DNA of 64,000 bases from Pseudorasbora parva. Taxonomy: Eukaryota; Chordata; Actinopteri; Cypriniformes; Gobionidae. The stretch spans positions 14,027,861 through 14,091,860 of the forward strand of contig NC_090178.1 in NCBI RefSeq assembly GCF_024679245.1, given 5' to 3'. The translations under genes were made by a program, and so were the position numbers. The notes below the pieces were generated by a model. It made no database searches, was not told the DNA's origin, and worked only from the letters and a program-made list of their open reading frames with translations. Each line of letters begins with the position of its first letter. Position 1 is the stretch's first letter. This document shows positions 1 through 13,461 of the stretch, one piece after another.

Positions 1-500
1 TCGGAGCATAAACCTGCCCGTGTAATGCGTACCGGAAACTGTTCTATTTAAAAGATTATTAAATGTTTATTAATATTTAAAGAATGTGTGCCACCTGATC
101 ATATTGCACCAAATGCAACACTGCACTCCACTGGGTCTGCCGCAACACATTTACGATGCCGAAGAGTGAAACGTGAAGTCATGAAAGATGATACAAATGC
201 AAACCGACACTATTATTATATATTTAGCCCCACCCACCGAAGCTTCGAATATTTGATATTGATTGCCACCTAAGCTTCGAAGCTCAAAAAATGGCATTCG
301 AAACAGCCCTAAACAATTCATAGTGGAAATTTTACATCCTTTTAGTTGAGCCCTGCTATTTTAAAAAGGTTAACTCAGAGAGCGAATGCAGAGTGGAAGT
401 ACTTCTTCACCTTTAAATTTTACTTCAAATGTCATCACAATTAATTTTTTTATTTAACCAACAGAAAGACTTTTGTCTAAAATCTCCTCCCCCTTTTCAG
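1..500 (+). other. plekho1 intron with a possible hAT-type repeat end
   Basis: Intronic DNA before the last plekho1 exon. Around 237-315 there are repeated TTCGAA-containing words ending in TCGAAACAGCCCT, which resembles the end of a hAT-type fish repeat. Only one end is visible, so this is tentative. Confidence 0.3.
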
Positions 501-1193
501 GCTTCTACCACAAACTCAGATGGCATGCTGACACTTGACCTCATCCAGGAAGAAGACGTCCTCACAGAGCAGGGTCAGGACTCTCACGAGGATACCCTTG
601 ATAAAGCCGGCTCTCAGCGTACCCTGGATTCCCAGCGCTCCAACACAGACACCCTGAAGCTCTCAACATGTAACGAGACCCCCGGAAAGTCCCAGAGTCT
701 GCCGCGGAAAAGCGAGAGCGCCTTTGACTGGTCGGAAAACCATCGGACGCCGCAGCTCCGCAAAAAACCGCCTACATCCGAGAAGAACCGATGTGCTTCC
801 ATGGACGAGATCCTCACGCACTGCGAGACACGGGCCCTACCACACTGCTCGACTTCGGCGCCTGTGCAGCCCATCGGTCAGCTCCAGGACCTCATCACCC
901 AGAAGCTGGAGAGAACTCAAGAACTGCTGACAGAGGTGCGGGCACAGGGCAAGGGGAAGGGGTCGCCGACTGGAAAGAGCTCCAGCCCAGAGGGTAAAAG
1001 GCTGGAGGCGGAACGGCTTCTGGAGGAAGCGGCGTCCACTTGGGGGCAGGCACGTGACGTACTTGAAGAAGTGAAAGAACTTAGAGCTTTATACAAGCAG
1101 CTTGACTCCGCCCCTTCTGCCCCACTCAGTCCTACACAGAACGGGAAACTAAACAGCCCCCAACAAGCAAACCACCGGAAAAGCATGATGTGA
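501..1193 (+). CDS. plekho1: plekho1 last coding exon (CKIP-1 C-terminus, partial)
   Basis: This is the 3' coding exon of pleckstrin homology domain-containing family O member 1, an adaptor that binds casein kinase 2 and shuttles between plasma membrane and nucleus (family knowledge). The open frame runs further upstream to 429, but a pyrimidine tract and AG end at 500, so the 24 residues before 501 are intron. The exon gives 230 residues and a TGA. Its start carries the conserved stretch SDGMLTLDLIQEED. A block RCASMDEIL follows, then a coiled-coil/leucine-zipper end (QDLITQKLERTQELL, and later ERLLEEAAS and VLEEVKELRALYKQLD), finishing in RKSMM. Human PLEKHO1 shows the same order and a similar end. 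The N-terminal PH domain would be encoded left of the window. I cannot tell which fish paralogue (a or b) this is. Confidence 0.93.
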   Translation, partial: ASTTNSDGMLTLDLIQEEDVLTEQGQDSHEDTLDKAGSQRTLDSQRSNTDTLKLSTCNETPGKSQSLPRKSESAFDWSENHRTPQLRKKPPTSEKNRCASMDEILTHCETRALPHCSTSAPVQPIGQLQDLITQKLERTQELLTEVRAQGKGKGSPTGKSSSPEGKRLEAERLLEEAASTWGQARDVLEEVKELRALYKQLDSAPSAPLSPTQNGKLNSPQQANHRKSMM

Positions 1194-2600
1194 GGACACC
1201 GAAAATCCTCTACGGTTTAATGCCGTCGCTTTTCAATGGACTCTTCCTGTTGACTGCTTTAGCATTGCTGGAATCAAATAACGAGCTATACGTGTATGTA
1301 TGAATTGCTAAAGAGCTTCCACTCCCTAATATCAGCGTCAGAGCAAAAATACGAGGGACTGGAGGTTTTACCAAACACAAGCTGTTGCGCTATACCCTGC
1401 TGTATCATTTTTCACAGTGACGTCAACAGGGATGGTAAAAGCACGGAGTCACCGAGCGGCCCATCAGGGTAGGACAGAGTGAGAAACACCAGACGGCGGT
1501 GATGTTGTCATCACCAGCCTATCGCAATGTGAATGTTTTCCTTCTGTTTCACAATACACTGGAGGAGCTTTGTTTTCGAAATGTCACAAACGCCCAGGTC
1601 TATTTTACTCCCTGGGTAATTTTTGTATGTAAAAATAATAATAATAATAATAATAATTCCCAGCACACTTGCTCTGCTGTTAACACAAACCAAGCTCATA
1701 ATAAGATGCAATCAGGGTGCAGCCAAAGGCCATTGGCGGAAAGCTTGCGAATAGCGGAGCATGCGATGTGTCCGGCAATGCTCGGAAACCCATCAGATGG
1801 GCTCTAATTGTGGACAAAGCCATGAACACAGATGACGTCTGGTGCCAGAGTTGCTGCGGAAAGTGGAGGAAAAAACAGCTGCCATTAAAGACGAGACTCC
1901 ATGCAGTACAGGAAACGATTAATAATAATTACACATTTGCACTATGGAGAATGCTGTAAAATGAGAGTGACACTGGCAAGCTATCTTTTCAAACCTAAGA
2001 GGCAGAACAGACAATCTACTGTAGGCAGGGAAATATGGGTCGTGTAGCTCTAAGTCTTTACACCTAAGTGGTATTTCCGAAAATGTGGGTATCTTTCAAA
2101 ATCAAAAGCTGCCTTAGCGTATTTTCATAAGGGCACATGCAAGCTGCATCAAACTCTTAAAAGACTCTGAACGCTTGTATATTTAAATTTACGAAAAGTT
2201 CGCCTACAAGTTGCCTGCACCTCAAGAGAAGCTTTGGAAGTATGATTTTATTTTGCTTTGCAGGATTTTTATCTTTGGGGAACTATGCAAGGTTGCATGG
2301 GTGAATCTCACGAAACCAGTCAAGACGTGTCATATTTCACCCCAAAATGTCTCTGAAAGAAACATGAAATGATATTTTGCTTAAATGAAAATGAAGCTTG
2401 CTTTTTTTATTTTTCTATTGTTACTTTATTTTTATGACACGTATACCCCTCAACATGTGCACATATCCCCACCCAATTCTCATTACTGTAACTCAACAAA
2501 TTGTCATGCAAGTACGGTTGAGCTTCCTTTTGCCATATTTGAGTGCTCCATGCATGTTCACTGATCAATGTTTATATGTGAATAAAAGCCTAAACTAAAT
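1194..2600 (+). other. Probable plekho1 3' UTR
   Basis: No coding signal is seen after the plekho1 stop. The first good poly(A) hexamer, AATAAA at 2581-2586, would give a 3' UTR of about 1.4 kb. A short AAT repeat lies near 1633-1658. The UTR extent is inferred from the hexamer only. Confidence 0.5.
2581..2586 (+). terminator. Candidate plekho1 poly(A) signal AATAAA
   Basis: A canonical AATAAA, the first on this strand in a suitable place after the plekho1 stop at 1193. The cleavage site itself cannot be read from the sequence. Confidence 0.5.
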
Positions 2601-2659
2601 CTGTTCATCACATAAAGCGATCGTGTAGCGAATCTCATCATGAACAATTTGGACCATCA

Positions 2660-2815
2660 AGAGTTTTGGGTGAATTGACATTCAACGGAGGGACAGAAAC
2701 CTGTCAGATTTCATAAAAAATATCTTAATTTGTGTTCCGAAGATAATTCATATTGACATGAGGGTGTGTAATTGATGATAACATTTAAATTTTTGCGTGA
2801 ACTATCCCTTAAAAC
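2660..2815. repeat. Fragment of a TTAA-class MITE end
   Basis: The stretch reads like one arm of the family seen complete at 57555-58130: a 'gtgttccgaagat' block, then 'gagggtgtgtaattgatga', then an arm ending GTGAACTATCCCTTAA. The other end is not intact. Confidence 0.5.
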
Positions 2816-4683
2816 ATCATAACATCCATTCATGCTGATAAAAAAGGTTAAATATAACTTAATTGTAATAATATGAAACAATTAGAATATAATAAAAATG
2901 ACCAAAGAACTATTGAATTATAATAAGAAGAATTTTGTTGGTAAATGTGCATAATTGTCAAAGGCAAAAAGTCACAATTGAAAAAAATAATAGTCTCATA
3001 TAGTTCATAATGTTGTATTTTGGAGTAAAATGCGACTTGGGCATGTTTCATGAGATTCCCCCACACATAAGCTTGAAATAATCTACAGGAATCAGGATTC
3101 ACTGGCAGTGTGCAGTACGTTATTACGTTAAACGACCAAAGGGTATGTCTTGCCAGTATAAAACACCTTGTTTTACAGTTAGTAGCTAAATAATGTGTTT
3201 GCACAATTCTATGGGTACAGGTCAACCCGTTCTGTTACGAAGACTTGATTATAAACAGTGTTATATTTTTTTGTACATTTTATTGTAAAGTGCTTTTTTG
3301 TAGGGAAAGACTTTGAGGAGGGTTTTTGCTTTTAAAATGCTCGATTTAGAAAACCCCTTCCCTGGAGACGCAACTCGACCGGACATTCCACGCTTTTGGA
3401 ATCATGTCATGAAAAACTGTAAATCTCCATTTCCAAAGGTGATAAAGCACAAAGCCTATGGCAGTCCTTAGCTTTTTTTTTTTTTTAAAAAGTCTAGGTA
3501 AATGAATCAAAGGTTTTATTAACTACCCCTCGCATTTTAAGTTCTATTCTTCTCATGTTCTCGCCACACGGATGCCAAAGGTTTACTCGTATCTCAAACA
3601 GCAATGTTGTATGATCTTTTCAGGTTTAATCAGATGAACTGCTTTTGTTTGGTCAGCTGGCTGTGTTATGATCTGATTTTTTCTGACAGTGCCAGCGGAA
3701 GGTGAATCTAATTAACCGAGCATCTGTCAGGTAGCCAGGATCAGCAGGGCTCATATTAGATTACATCAAACCCAATCCTGACATCTTTCCTATATCCCAC
3801 AGGTCCTGTCACATAGGATACCAGAAACCCAGCCAAATTACTCCTGTACTCTGATAGTCATGCATTCAATTTGTCATTTACAACACGTTTACTTTATGCT
3901 GACATCACCAACCATGAGACTGCCTAGAGCTAATGTTTCCTTCATGCTTTTTTGAACTATTTATGTATGCCATAATATTGTTCATCTGTTGTCTCCATTT
4001 TTCTGAACTTCTGCAGATAAAATGTGAATGTGAATGAAGAGGAAAACCTCTCATTTGGTTCTTGACTGTGTTATTGTGGTCAGACTAGTAATTTTGCATA
4101 GGGATGTTGAATTTGTGAGCTAGTGCGTCAGTGCTAGACTGCAACTGGAAACAAAGACTTATGCAATCAGAAAAGAACATGGACTGGATTTTACCTACAA
4201 CAAATGACAGACTCTGGCTATTTTAAGGTTTGAAATGCACATTTATACAGAAAAAAACCTGAATGTTTTTTCATCCTCACAAACACAATCTCTCAGATGG
4301 ACATTTCATTACAAGCTGCTGGTAAACAACTCGGATACTCAATTGTCTTTTCTGCTCTTGCTGATCTCATTTATATGGAAAACTGTAAATCTATGTGTAC
4401 ATTATTTCACATTTCTGTAGCTAATTGTAAATGGGGTCAGTTTGCAGTGTGGAGAGCAGAACCCTGTTAAGTGGGTGTTTGTAAGCTCAGGACCGGCGAA
4501 TCTCTGATGTACTTGAGACACAACCACTTGTGCAATTAAAGTGATCCTCATGTAACGTCCCTGAATTCTGAGTGTTCATATCATAACTCCGGGGGACTTT
4601 TTCCCATCTCATTTAGAGGTTGATCGATGGATCGGTTTTGCTGGATCAATTGGTTATCGGCAAAGAGCCATAGCAATATTTTT
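2816..4683. other. Intergenic DNA, nothing recognised
   Basis: AT-rich sequence with no exon-like open frame, no paired terminal repeats and no recognisable transposon protein. Open frames here are short and have no coding character. Confidence 0.5.
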
Positions 4684-5200
4684 TTCAGTAAAATATCCAA
4701 AAACCACTAGGCCAGTGTTATATATTTTGTTCAGTTGAGTACTTACAATAATCCCAAAAGTTTGTTTGTAAAGCGTAAGAAATTTGCTATCTTACCAATG
4801 AACCGGGACATGTGAGGTAGTCGCCTGTCAATTGCGTCATATCTGCGTTACCCTCGGTTTCCGCTTTTATTTTGCTAAAAAGATTTACCCTCACTGCTGT
4901 TCCAACAAGTGTCACAGCAGCTGCCGAGTGTACGTACAGACAGGGTAAGGCCATAACATTATTTTTAACACACTCAGATGTATCTAATATGATCAACAGA
5001 GTTGTGTTACCTCATACTCATGACCAGAAAAGCGGCGTTGGCGGCTCTGGCATAATAAAAGTCCCACTGCTGCGAGGCGAGTGTTGCTTTCAACTTATTT
5101 ACAACTGATTCAGTGGCCTTGCTCAGCTTCAAAACACTCGGTCCTGCTCTGCGTCATACAACACGTTAATAATCGCATACATGAACATGATTTCTGTTGA
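4684..5200 (+). repeat. Dispersed nonautonomous repeat, family A (truncated copy)
   Basis: Matches the longer copy at 48680-49371 from the block CAGTAAAATATCCAAAAAC through GAACCGGGACAT, GTGTCACAGCAG, CTCATACTCATGACC and ATAATAAAAGTCCCA. The right end is missing here. Further copies are inverted at 33661-34352 and partly at 31440-31820. Confidence 0.75.
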
Positions 5201-5960
5201 TAATCTTCAAATAGCCAAACATCTAGCAATGAATTGGCCTGGAAGACATATCACAGTCAATCACACTACAATAAATTGACTCTAAATGCATATTTTTAAT
5301 TCTTAATTAATAGACTATTTAGTATTCAAGCCAACCTATAAAGGACCTACATTTTTTAAATTAATTATATATTAAATAAAAACGTAACTGAAGATCAATT
5401 GATTCTTTATTAATTAAATTAAATACTTATGTAAATTAACCATAAATATTTAATTACAACCATAGAACGTGTGGTTAACACATTTACACTGAAATAAAGC
5501 AAGCAATAAGAAAAATTTAATTGGTGCAAACAGACCGTACTGAGGGAGCCGTGAGAACACAAAACTCAGCCGGTGCCGCGTGTGTCAAACCACATGTGGC
5601 CTGAAACATTAGTCTGATAGACAAGAGACAGTAGAAGCCACTGATTGGCTGTGAGCCAAGTAGGGTGTGTTGCCATGGCAGTATAGAGACGTTTCACCTG
5701 GTTAGGACTGTGTCAAGAGGTGTCAATGCATTCCTCACATCCCAGATAGAAATGAGAAGGTGTTACCAGGCTCTTCCTAATCAGCCAGTCTGTAGCTGTA
5801 GCCCTAGGAGTGCTTCACCTCAGTTATTATAGTTAACTAAAACCATACTTGCATTTAAATAAACATTAACTTAAAAGATAATAATAAAAGAAGTTATTAT
5901 TTAACTTCTTTTTTATTTATTCAAATTTAATGAGTACTAAAATAAATAAACAGTGATGAA
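5201..5960. other. Intergenic AT-rich DNA, nothing recognised
   Basis: No exon-like frame or paired ends were found. The segment 5520-5820 is richer in GC than its surroundings but has no coding signal on either strand. Confidence 0.4.
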
Positions 5961-7007
5961 AATTAAGTTTTTAATGTTGTTTATAAGTATATAACAACAT
6001 TAAAAACTTGATTTTGTCTACGTGGTGTTTGCTTTTCAGTCCACCAAAGGGTTTTAGGCAGCTGAAAACACTAGGCGCTCTGCTGAAAAAGCTTTGCTGT
6101 GAGCGCTTTGGCAGCGCAGTGATTTTTTCATTTGAGACTCTTTGCTTGTTATGATATGAAATATCAGCGGAAGTGTTACTGGCATCTCATTTCACAGACT
6201 TGTTTCTGTATTGATTCTATATAAGAATGCTGATAAAATGTAAAGTATTTGCTCTGGCTCTTGTTTTAAATCATTTAGTTCCGTTATTATTGCTTGTTTT
6301 CATCTGTTGACGGTGTGCACGCAGAATGTGGCGGTTGGTCGGTGTTGTGTTTGTCCCGCGGCCTGCCTCTCCTCCACTGTGATTGGACGGCTGGGTGAAA
6401 AGTGAGTGATGAGCGCTGTGTTTTACTCAGAGTTGAGCATTGTTCAACTCTCGGCGACCAGTAAAAAAACAGTAAAAAAAATGCTTAACGCACAGCGCTT
6501 GAGCGTGAAATACTCGCTCAGCACCTCGTTACGCTCAGGCGTTCTAAAAAACGCGGCGCACCCACTGAAAACAATTGATTATGCCAGCCAGCTGTTTTTA
6601 AAAAATATGCTTTTGTGGACAACACCGTTGCTGAGTATTTTCTCCTTAAAACTGCAGAGATCCAAAGTTTCTGAAGTCACAAAGTACCTTGTAACCAATC
6701 ACTTCAAGAGGGGGGCAGGCTTTAGCATATCATAATTACTATAATGCGAAGCAGGGGAGTCTTAAGAGAAGCCATACTGGTATATTTTTCTGTTGATATG
6801 AAAGATTTAGCAATATAGCATGTGAATTATTTGATGTGTATTATGATGATGTGATGAACTATATGCCTTTCTCCACTGATGTTCTAGGATGTTCAAAGCC
6901 TTTCTAAGGATACTGATTTATAGAAGGCAGAACATGGTTTGTGTAACATTGGTAACACATTATTAGCTGTTTGATAACGTAGTCAAGAGAAAGGCTAACC
7001 ATATTAA
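5960..7007. repeat. Dispersed repeat family B, interrupted by family E element
   Basis: Blocks such as 'aagtttttaatgttgttta', 'ttgctgagtatttt' and 'gtaacattggtaacacatta' recur at 30860-31125 and 60605-60960. At about 6045-6632 the repeat is split by a copy of the element at 28320-29103, running from GTCCACCAAAGGGTTTT to GCTTTTGTGGAC. After the foldback insertion the repeat resumes at 9153. Confidence 0.7.
6045..6632. mobile_element. Nonautonomous DNA transposon, family E (copy 1)
   Basis: The ends TCCACCAAAG and its inverse CTTTTGTGGA face each other, and the interior matches the copy at 28320-29103 (blocks 'aggcgctctgctgaaaa', 'gtgattggacggctgggtga', 'cttgagcgtgaaatactcgc'). The open frame inside is not a gene. 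Confidence 0.65.
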
Positions 7008-7555
7008 CAGGGTTCTTGCAGGTTTCAGTAAGTTAAATTTAAGACCTTTTTAAGACCTTTTAAGACCATTATGAGTGAAATTTAAGACCAACACGACGCA
7101 TTACTAAAAGCATTATAAATGATCTCAGAAACTCTCAAACATTCTATTTTTATTGATTCAGTTATAGAAACATTAAATAAACTCAGAAACTGATATCAAA
7201 ATACTGAGTCCGATATTTTCGCATGCAGTTTTTCGTATTCCGAAAAATTCGTTATGCACAGAGATCTTGCACACTCAGTCCGATGCGTATTAATGAATGC
7301 GTTACGGAGATAAAAACGCAAAACAAGACAAAGTGACGTCTAGTGAGGATAATTTGTTTGTCCTGAGGAGATGTGGAGAGACTACTGTGATCGCGTAGAG
7401 TTTCCCCTCCTTATCAAGCGGGATCAAGACCGACCGATTAAAAGTGTCAGTTTGATGCTTTGCTAGCGATACTGGAGACACATATTAAAAAGAAGACCAC
7501 TAATTTCCGTGAATCAATTGATCCCGAACACCTGGCAGTATGTCTATGGATCCGA

Positions 7556-7685
<130 letters not shown>

Positions 7686-7939
7686 CTTAACAGAGACTTG
7701 ATGTGCTATAAATAAATTCGACCTCACGTTATGTCAATCACGCTTGCACACTGCCTCCGAAACTTTCGTCCGTCAAAAATTTTTTTGGAACAGGTTCGAT
7801 TTTCTGCGTTTTCGCATCCGTAAAAACGCATTTTGAGACGTTTTGACAACTCAGAGCCACCATACATATTATTCTAGCAAAAATGTTACAAATATTATTA
7901 TATCACAGCTATAATTATAGCACATCAAGTCTAAATAAA

Positions 7940-8170
7940 TAAAATAAAATATATTTACCAATATGTTTTCTTGAAATATATTTTAATATATGGAATAATA
8001 TATTGATGGCATTATAAAATATATTATATATTCATGCAATATATTGGAAAATATACAAATGATGGCCGCTTTCAATATATTGCAATATATTGGAAAATAT
8101 AAATATTAAATCCCATAACGTTATATGTGAATATATTGCATGATATTTTCAAATATATTGCAATATATTT
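7940..8170. repeat. AT-rich minisatellite-like tract
   Basis: Imperfect repeats of units like 'aatatattgcaatatattgg' inside the foldback element. Confidence 0.7.
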
Positions 8171-9152
8171 TTGTTTCGTAAGGGTCTGTAAAGCTCTGTC
8201 TGTCTCTGTGTGTGTGTGTGTGTGTGATCGGATCCATAGACATACTGCCAGGTGTTCGGGATCAATTGATTCACAGAAATTAGTGGTCTTCTTTTATACA
8301 TGTCTCCAGTATCGCTAGCAAAGTATCAAACTGAGCCACTGAAACTGCAACTTTGAATCGGTCGATCTGAATAATCCCGCTTGATAGGGAAACTCTCCTC
8401 TCTACGCGATCACAGGAGTAACGTTAGATGAACCCATTATCTCCTCAGGACAAACAAATCATCCTCACTAGACGTCACTTTGTCTTGTTTTGCGTTTTTC
8501 CCCGTAACACATTCATTAATAAGCATCGGACTCAGTGTGCAAGGTCTCTGTGCGTGACGAGTTTTTCGGATCATGAATATGAAAAAACGCATGCGAAAAT
8601 ATCGGATTCAGTGTGTGCAAAGACCCATGTTCTTTGAAAACGCGCGTAGACACAAGTGCATACCAGACAAAACAACCAACCTATGATAGCGGCGGATCTA
8701 CGGTTGGGCCTGAGATTGACAGCTGCCCACCCAGTCAGATCAAATACATCAGAATACATTACGCTTAACCCTATTAGAATGCGAGTGTTGGCGCCAGCAT
8801 ATTAAAGCGCTATTTGACCGTAAATCCTCAACATTTGGCGCGCTTAAAAAAATCCTTAAAGACAAATAGCGCTTTTTGCCAAAATATGGTTTATTACGGT
8901 AATTTCTTGCTTTCCGTTTGCCAATCGCAGCTTTCTGAAAAGCTGAAGGAAAAGTGTAAGGAGTAAAAATGCATGAAGCAGTCGGGTAAAGAAAACTAAA
9001 AGGTTTTGTTTCTGAACGGAAGTAAAAGTTTTAAGACTTTGGTAAATTAAATTTAAGACCTAGGATGAAAATCTGGCCGTTTTTAAGACTTTTTAAGGCC
9101 TTAAATGTAACTTTCTGAATTTAAGACTTTTTAAGACCCCGCGGGAACCCTG

Positions 9153-9315
9153 TATTAAATACTGTTATGTGTCTGACGTTGTAAAGAGTGACACCTTTGT
9201 GCAGGGTTTAGTACAGTAACTTGAGTAAAAGTTGACCGAGTGGATCTCTGAGCTGGTGTGAGTGAGTGGAGGTGGGGATAATTTGCAATTTTGCATATTC
9301 CTGAACCATGCATAC
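9153..9315. repeat. Family B repeat, continuation
   Basis: Continues from 7007 when the foldback element is removed: 'ctgttatgtgtctgacgttg' occurs here and at 60840. Confidence 0.65.
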
Positions 9316-12300
9316 TAAATGAGGCAAGGGTGTAGTTACATTCAAGCTATTTTCGAGCTATTTTATAAACTAATAACAATTTCTAAAACTTCTAAAAATT
9401 AAATGTATAAAAAGATAATTCAAACCTATAATAATATGTCTAATATTAAAATAACACTGTCTCAGAAAAATGTGAGAATATCTCATGCTGTGCTGATGAT
9501 GATTTTTGGTACTGTTATAGGTTTGTGAAAGCAGTTTACTGATGTAAAAACCAGCTTAAACTAGTAGCTGTTTTTTTTATATATGGTAGCCGTTTTCTAA
9601 ACTGGCCCTTAGCAGGTTAATACTTGCTTCAATAGCTTTGCGACTATCAAACATGTTCCAAAAATCCACTTAGCCAGCTAATGACCTTCTAAGACCATCT
9701 ATAAGAAAACAGCTAACATGGTCTAAAAACACAGCTATCATCTTAAAACAGAAATTACAGAGAGATAAAAGTTATAAGAAGTTATAAAATCTTCACTTAC
9801 CAACATCACATGCAGAAAAACTGAGATACGAGCCTGCTATTTGTGGTACCAAAATGCTTAGTGAACAATGTCATTGGACAAATTAATAATAAAGCCAAAA
9901 GCACATCTTCATTTATACAGTTTTACTACCAAAACCAGCACTTTGAAACTGGCAAGAAGGGTTTCCATGGTGACTTCCATGGGAAGGGATGCATTGGTGG
10001 TACCAAGCAATAATTAATCTCAAGGGTCCAGTAGGGCTGAACCCCACAGCTGCTGAGCTTGTCCATATGTTCCCATATGACACTACAGGGGGGCTGTTGG
10101 AAGAGGACATCAACACACAGAGAGGAGATAACATCAAAGTAATTTGTGATCCTTTATTGTCTTGCTTGGCTGTTTATAATTATATGAATTTATGAAAAAT
10201 GATTTGTGATCTGGAAAGATCATATATGGACAGATGTCCACTAACCTGAGTATTAATATAAAACCACAAGGTGGTAATGAATTTAAGTAATTTGCTAAAC
10301 TATTTTATGAATGAGTACAAACTATTAAATGGTAAATTACAAAGAAATAATTGTAGCCAAACAAATGCTTTCTCCTCAGTAAGGTAACTATATGAGCATT
10401 CCGATTTGCTGAGGGAAAAATAGAGAGCGGAGTCAGTCCTGCAGAAAGAAATGTCACTAATTGACATCCAGAGCACCTCCCCCTTTTCTGGAAGTAATAG
10501 GTGGAGCTTTAAGGCCCAACCACACCCATACCTTACTCATAATCCTATCTCTCCCTGTATCTCAATGTCCAAACTATCCAAATAGTATGTGAGATTAGAA
10601 TAAGTGTGTCCCAAAGCATGAAAAGAGTATGCCAAAAGTCCCCAAATACTATCCCCAGTAGATTTTCGAAGTGTGGATCCGTGCACAGCACGGTTTACTG
10701 CACATTGCACTTTGGAGGAGGTTTAAGGTCAGAACTACAAACACAAATAAAAAGTGTTAAAAACTACAAATGGTGGATGTGTGCAACCAACAATTAGTGT
10801 TTTAGATTAAGAGTTTTTAGCAACTAATAATAAACATGTAACCTGATCATTTTTTAAAAATCTAATCTTATCCATGTTATATTTCATCCTCAACAACATT
10901 AACTACTATAAAGATTAGTTAGGCCATTAACTTTTAATTATGCAAAAATATATGACAGGGCGTCATATGTTTTATGTATTTTTCATAATTCTGCCTTAAT
11001 TGTTAATGGAGGACAAGATGTATGAGGATACTTCCACATCATTTAATACATAGCCTATCTTATATATTACTGGAATATCATGTGATTTTGAGAGATGTTA
11101 TAAATGCATTGACTGCTTAACAGTCAGCCCTATAAACATCCCTTATTATATCAAACCGAAGATTGATGATCTGTAAATGAGAAGGGTCAGCGTTTTATCT
11201 CAGCCAAATCTGTTGCTGTTTTCTAAACCAAAGGTTTATAGACCCTGCACTGAGTTTAGTTTGTATAGTCCTCGAGAGGGACTTAGGTTAGCGGTAGCCT
11301 ATGCCTGGTTGACAACTAGCATTATTATTAATAATATTCATGCAACTATTAAATACAGTTTGTAACGCAAAGCTGTGCCACTAAAGAAAACAGAGCAATT
11401 AACGTGACCACTTGGATGATGATGGGCAATTAAGCATAGGCTTATGCAATAGCATAGGCTACTAATACTATTATGAAGTACAAGCAGCAGTATAGACTAT
11501 GGGATATTAAAAATAACCAGCTGTAATTTGAACAAATTGTTTTTAAACATCGTCATAAAATTAAAACCTGGAAATAAACTAGTAGGCTATGTGCATGTAT
11601 ACTGAACGTAATCTAATGAATGGGAACGCCGTTCTACTTCTATGCTTTCGTGTAGCCTGCGTCCGTGTCTTGATTCTCTTGGCTTGGAAATGTTTTTACC
11701 TGCAGTAGGCCTAAGGTTGCACGTGATGCAGCTGTTGTGGGACCTTTTTCATGCCTGGAAAATGTCAAACGCGTTAGCAGATTGCAGGTTTATTTATTTT
11801 AAGGCAAGCAAGATGCCGCATACACAAGTTAAACAAGTCAGTATACGAAAGGCAATGAAAACCGAAATGAATCATACCGTTTTGATTACCCCCCCCCCGT
11901 GAAGCCGATTCGTTTACAGCAATCTACTCTTAAGAATGAATCTTTCGCGACTCGATTCAGAAGATTGATCAATGGCTGATTCATTGAAAGCAATTGACTC
12001 GTAAAAGTGAATCATTCGCGAGAAGTTCTAGTATATAATAATGGCAGTTTGTAGTAGCATCGTATGCCCAATATTGCACCATGGTTCTTTTGCATAGGCT
12101 ATAATCGCATCTATCAAAGCTACTTTAATACTTTTGCCATTTCAACATTTTCAAGTTTTAGGATTGAACAAAAGCAGTATTTCATAAAACAACGACACAC
12201 GTAAATTAGATGTTTTCTTATATTGTCTCGTTAAAACATTAGTGGAAGCTCGAGGAAAAATAGAGGGTGTTTTAGCTATAGATATAATAAAGGCCTTAAG

Positions 12301-13400
12301 GTAGCCTAATGGTTTTATAAAAAAAAAAAAATAGTCGGCTCTGCATGAAATTGTAGTATAGCGCCATCTTGTGGAAAGATTCTTCTTTGACAGCCAAACA
12401 AATGCTTTTAGCCATGGTTTTATACACTTCAAAATTGGACTTTACCTGATTAGATTACAGAATCCTGTCATTGGGGCTAACTTGTGTGTAAAAAAAGTGT
12501 ACTTGGCGTACTTGGAACAAAAGAGTCACTCACCTGAAACCTTCAGTCAGCATGTCAGTTGGTTGTTTGCATGTAGCTAGGGCCATTTAACTGGAATCTA
12601 TCACAACCTGAAGTCGTCCTTGGCAAAGGAGAGCGGTAACTTAGATATTTGTCAGAACTTGCCCTGAAACAGGTTCACTTTGTAACTGCTCACAGCTATG
12701 AAACTCGAAAAGCAAATTAATTGCATCCAGATTATTTAAAAATACAAACATCTGAACAGTAAAATTGTATTTGGGGAAGACAGAAGGATAAAACAAGGTC
12801 ATATCAAGGGTCAAACAATCATCATATCTTCTTATATTAAAATGTAAGAAAATCCTTTAAAAAAACAGAATAAAAAAATAGGCTTATATATAAAAGAAAA
12901 ACTGAAAAACATTAATGGCCTAAGAAGAATTTCTGAGATTGTGAAAACAATTCTTAAAATGTAATACTTGTGCTAAAAAGACATCTGAGGAGAGCCTACT
13001 CACTTTCCCTTTGTTTTCATTCCAATAGGCAATTTTAATGTTTGTGTTAAGACAGTAATGTTCAGTCCATAAAAGGTGAAAGCTCATTTAAATCAAGCAA
13101 AACATGTCAAGATGAAACTGCTGATGAATGTCTATGCATGTCTGGATTTGTCAGTATGTGAACCTCATGGCTTCATATTTTAGTGGTACAAATGCTCTTG
13201 AGACTAACAAAAATAATTAAAAATTGAAATTGCAGAATTTTCCAATATGCTCTTTATATACTTAATACTTTTGGCCTGAACTATTGTGCAACTGAAAATG
13301 TATGACCCATGTAGCAATACTTGTGCTGTCACTCCAGCAGGAGTTTTCCCATAACCGTTTCAAGCCCTTCCCAGTCTTGTCTCCCACCCTTTCACTTCAG
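9316..13400. other. Intergenic DNA upstream of the small gene, nothing coding
   Basis: No convincing exon. Open frames at 9913-10195 and 11642-11902 have no recognisable domain and no supporting splice structure. A short C tract lies at 11890-11898, and a repeat-like fragment with 'gcgccatcttgtgg' lies near 12361. Confidence 0.4.
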
Positions 13401-13406
13401 CACATG

Positions 13407-13461
13407 CTCATTTATATAGCTAGCAAGACAGAAAGCACTCATTTCTCCTGTCTCCTCCACC
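13407..13461 (+). promoter_or_regulatory. Candidate TATA box and short 5' UTR of the small gene
   Basis: TTTATATAG lies about 50 bases before the ATG at 13462. With usual spacing, transcription would start near 13440 and leave a pyrimidine-rich leader of about 20 bases ending CCACC before ATG, a good Kozak context. Inferred from sequence only. Confidence 0.45.

Noticed and set aside
429..500. First 24 codons of the open frame leading into plekho1
   Set aside because: They lie before a clear acceptor at 499-500 and match no plekho1 sequence; they are intron read-through.
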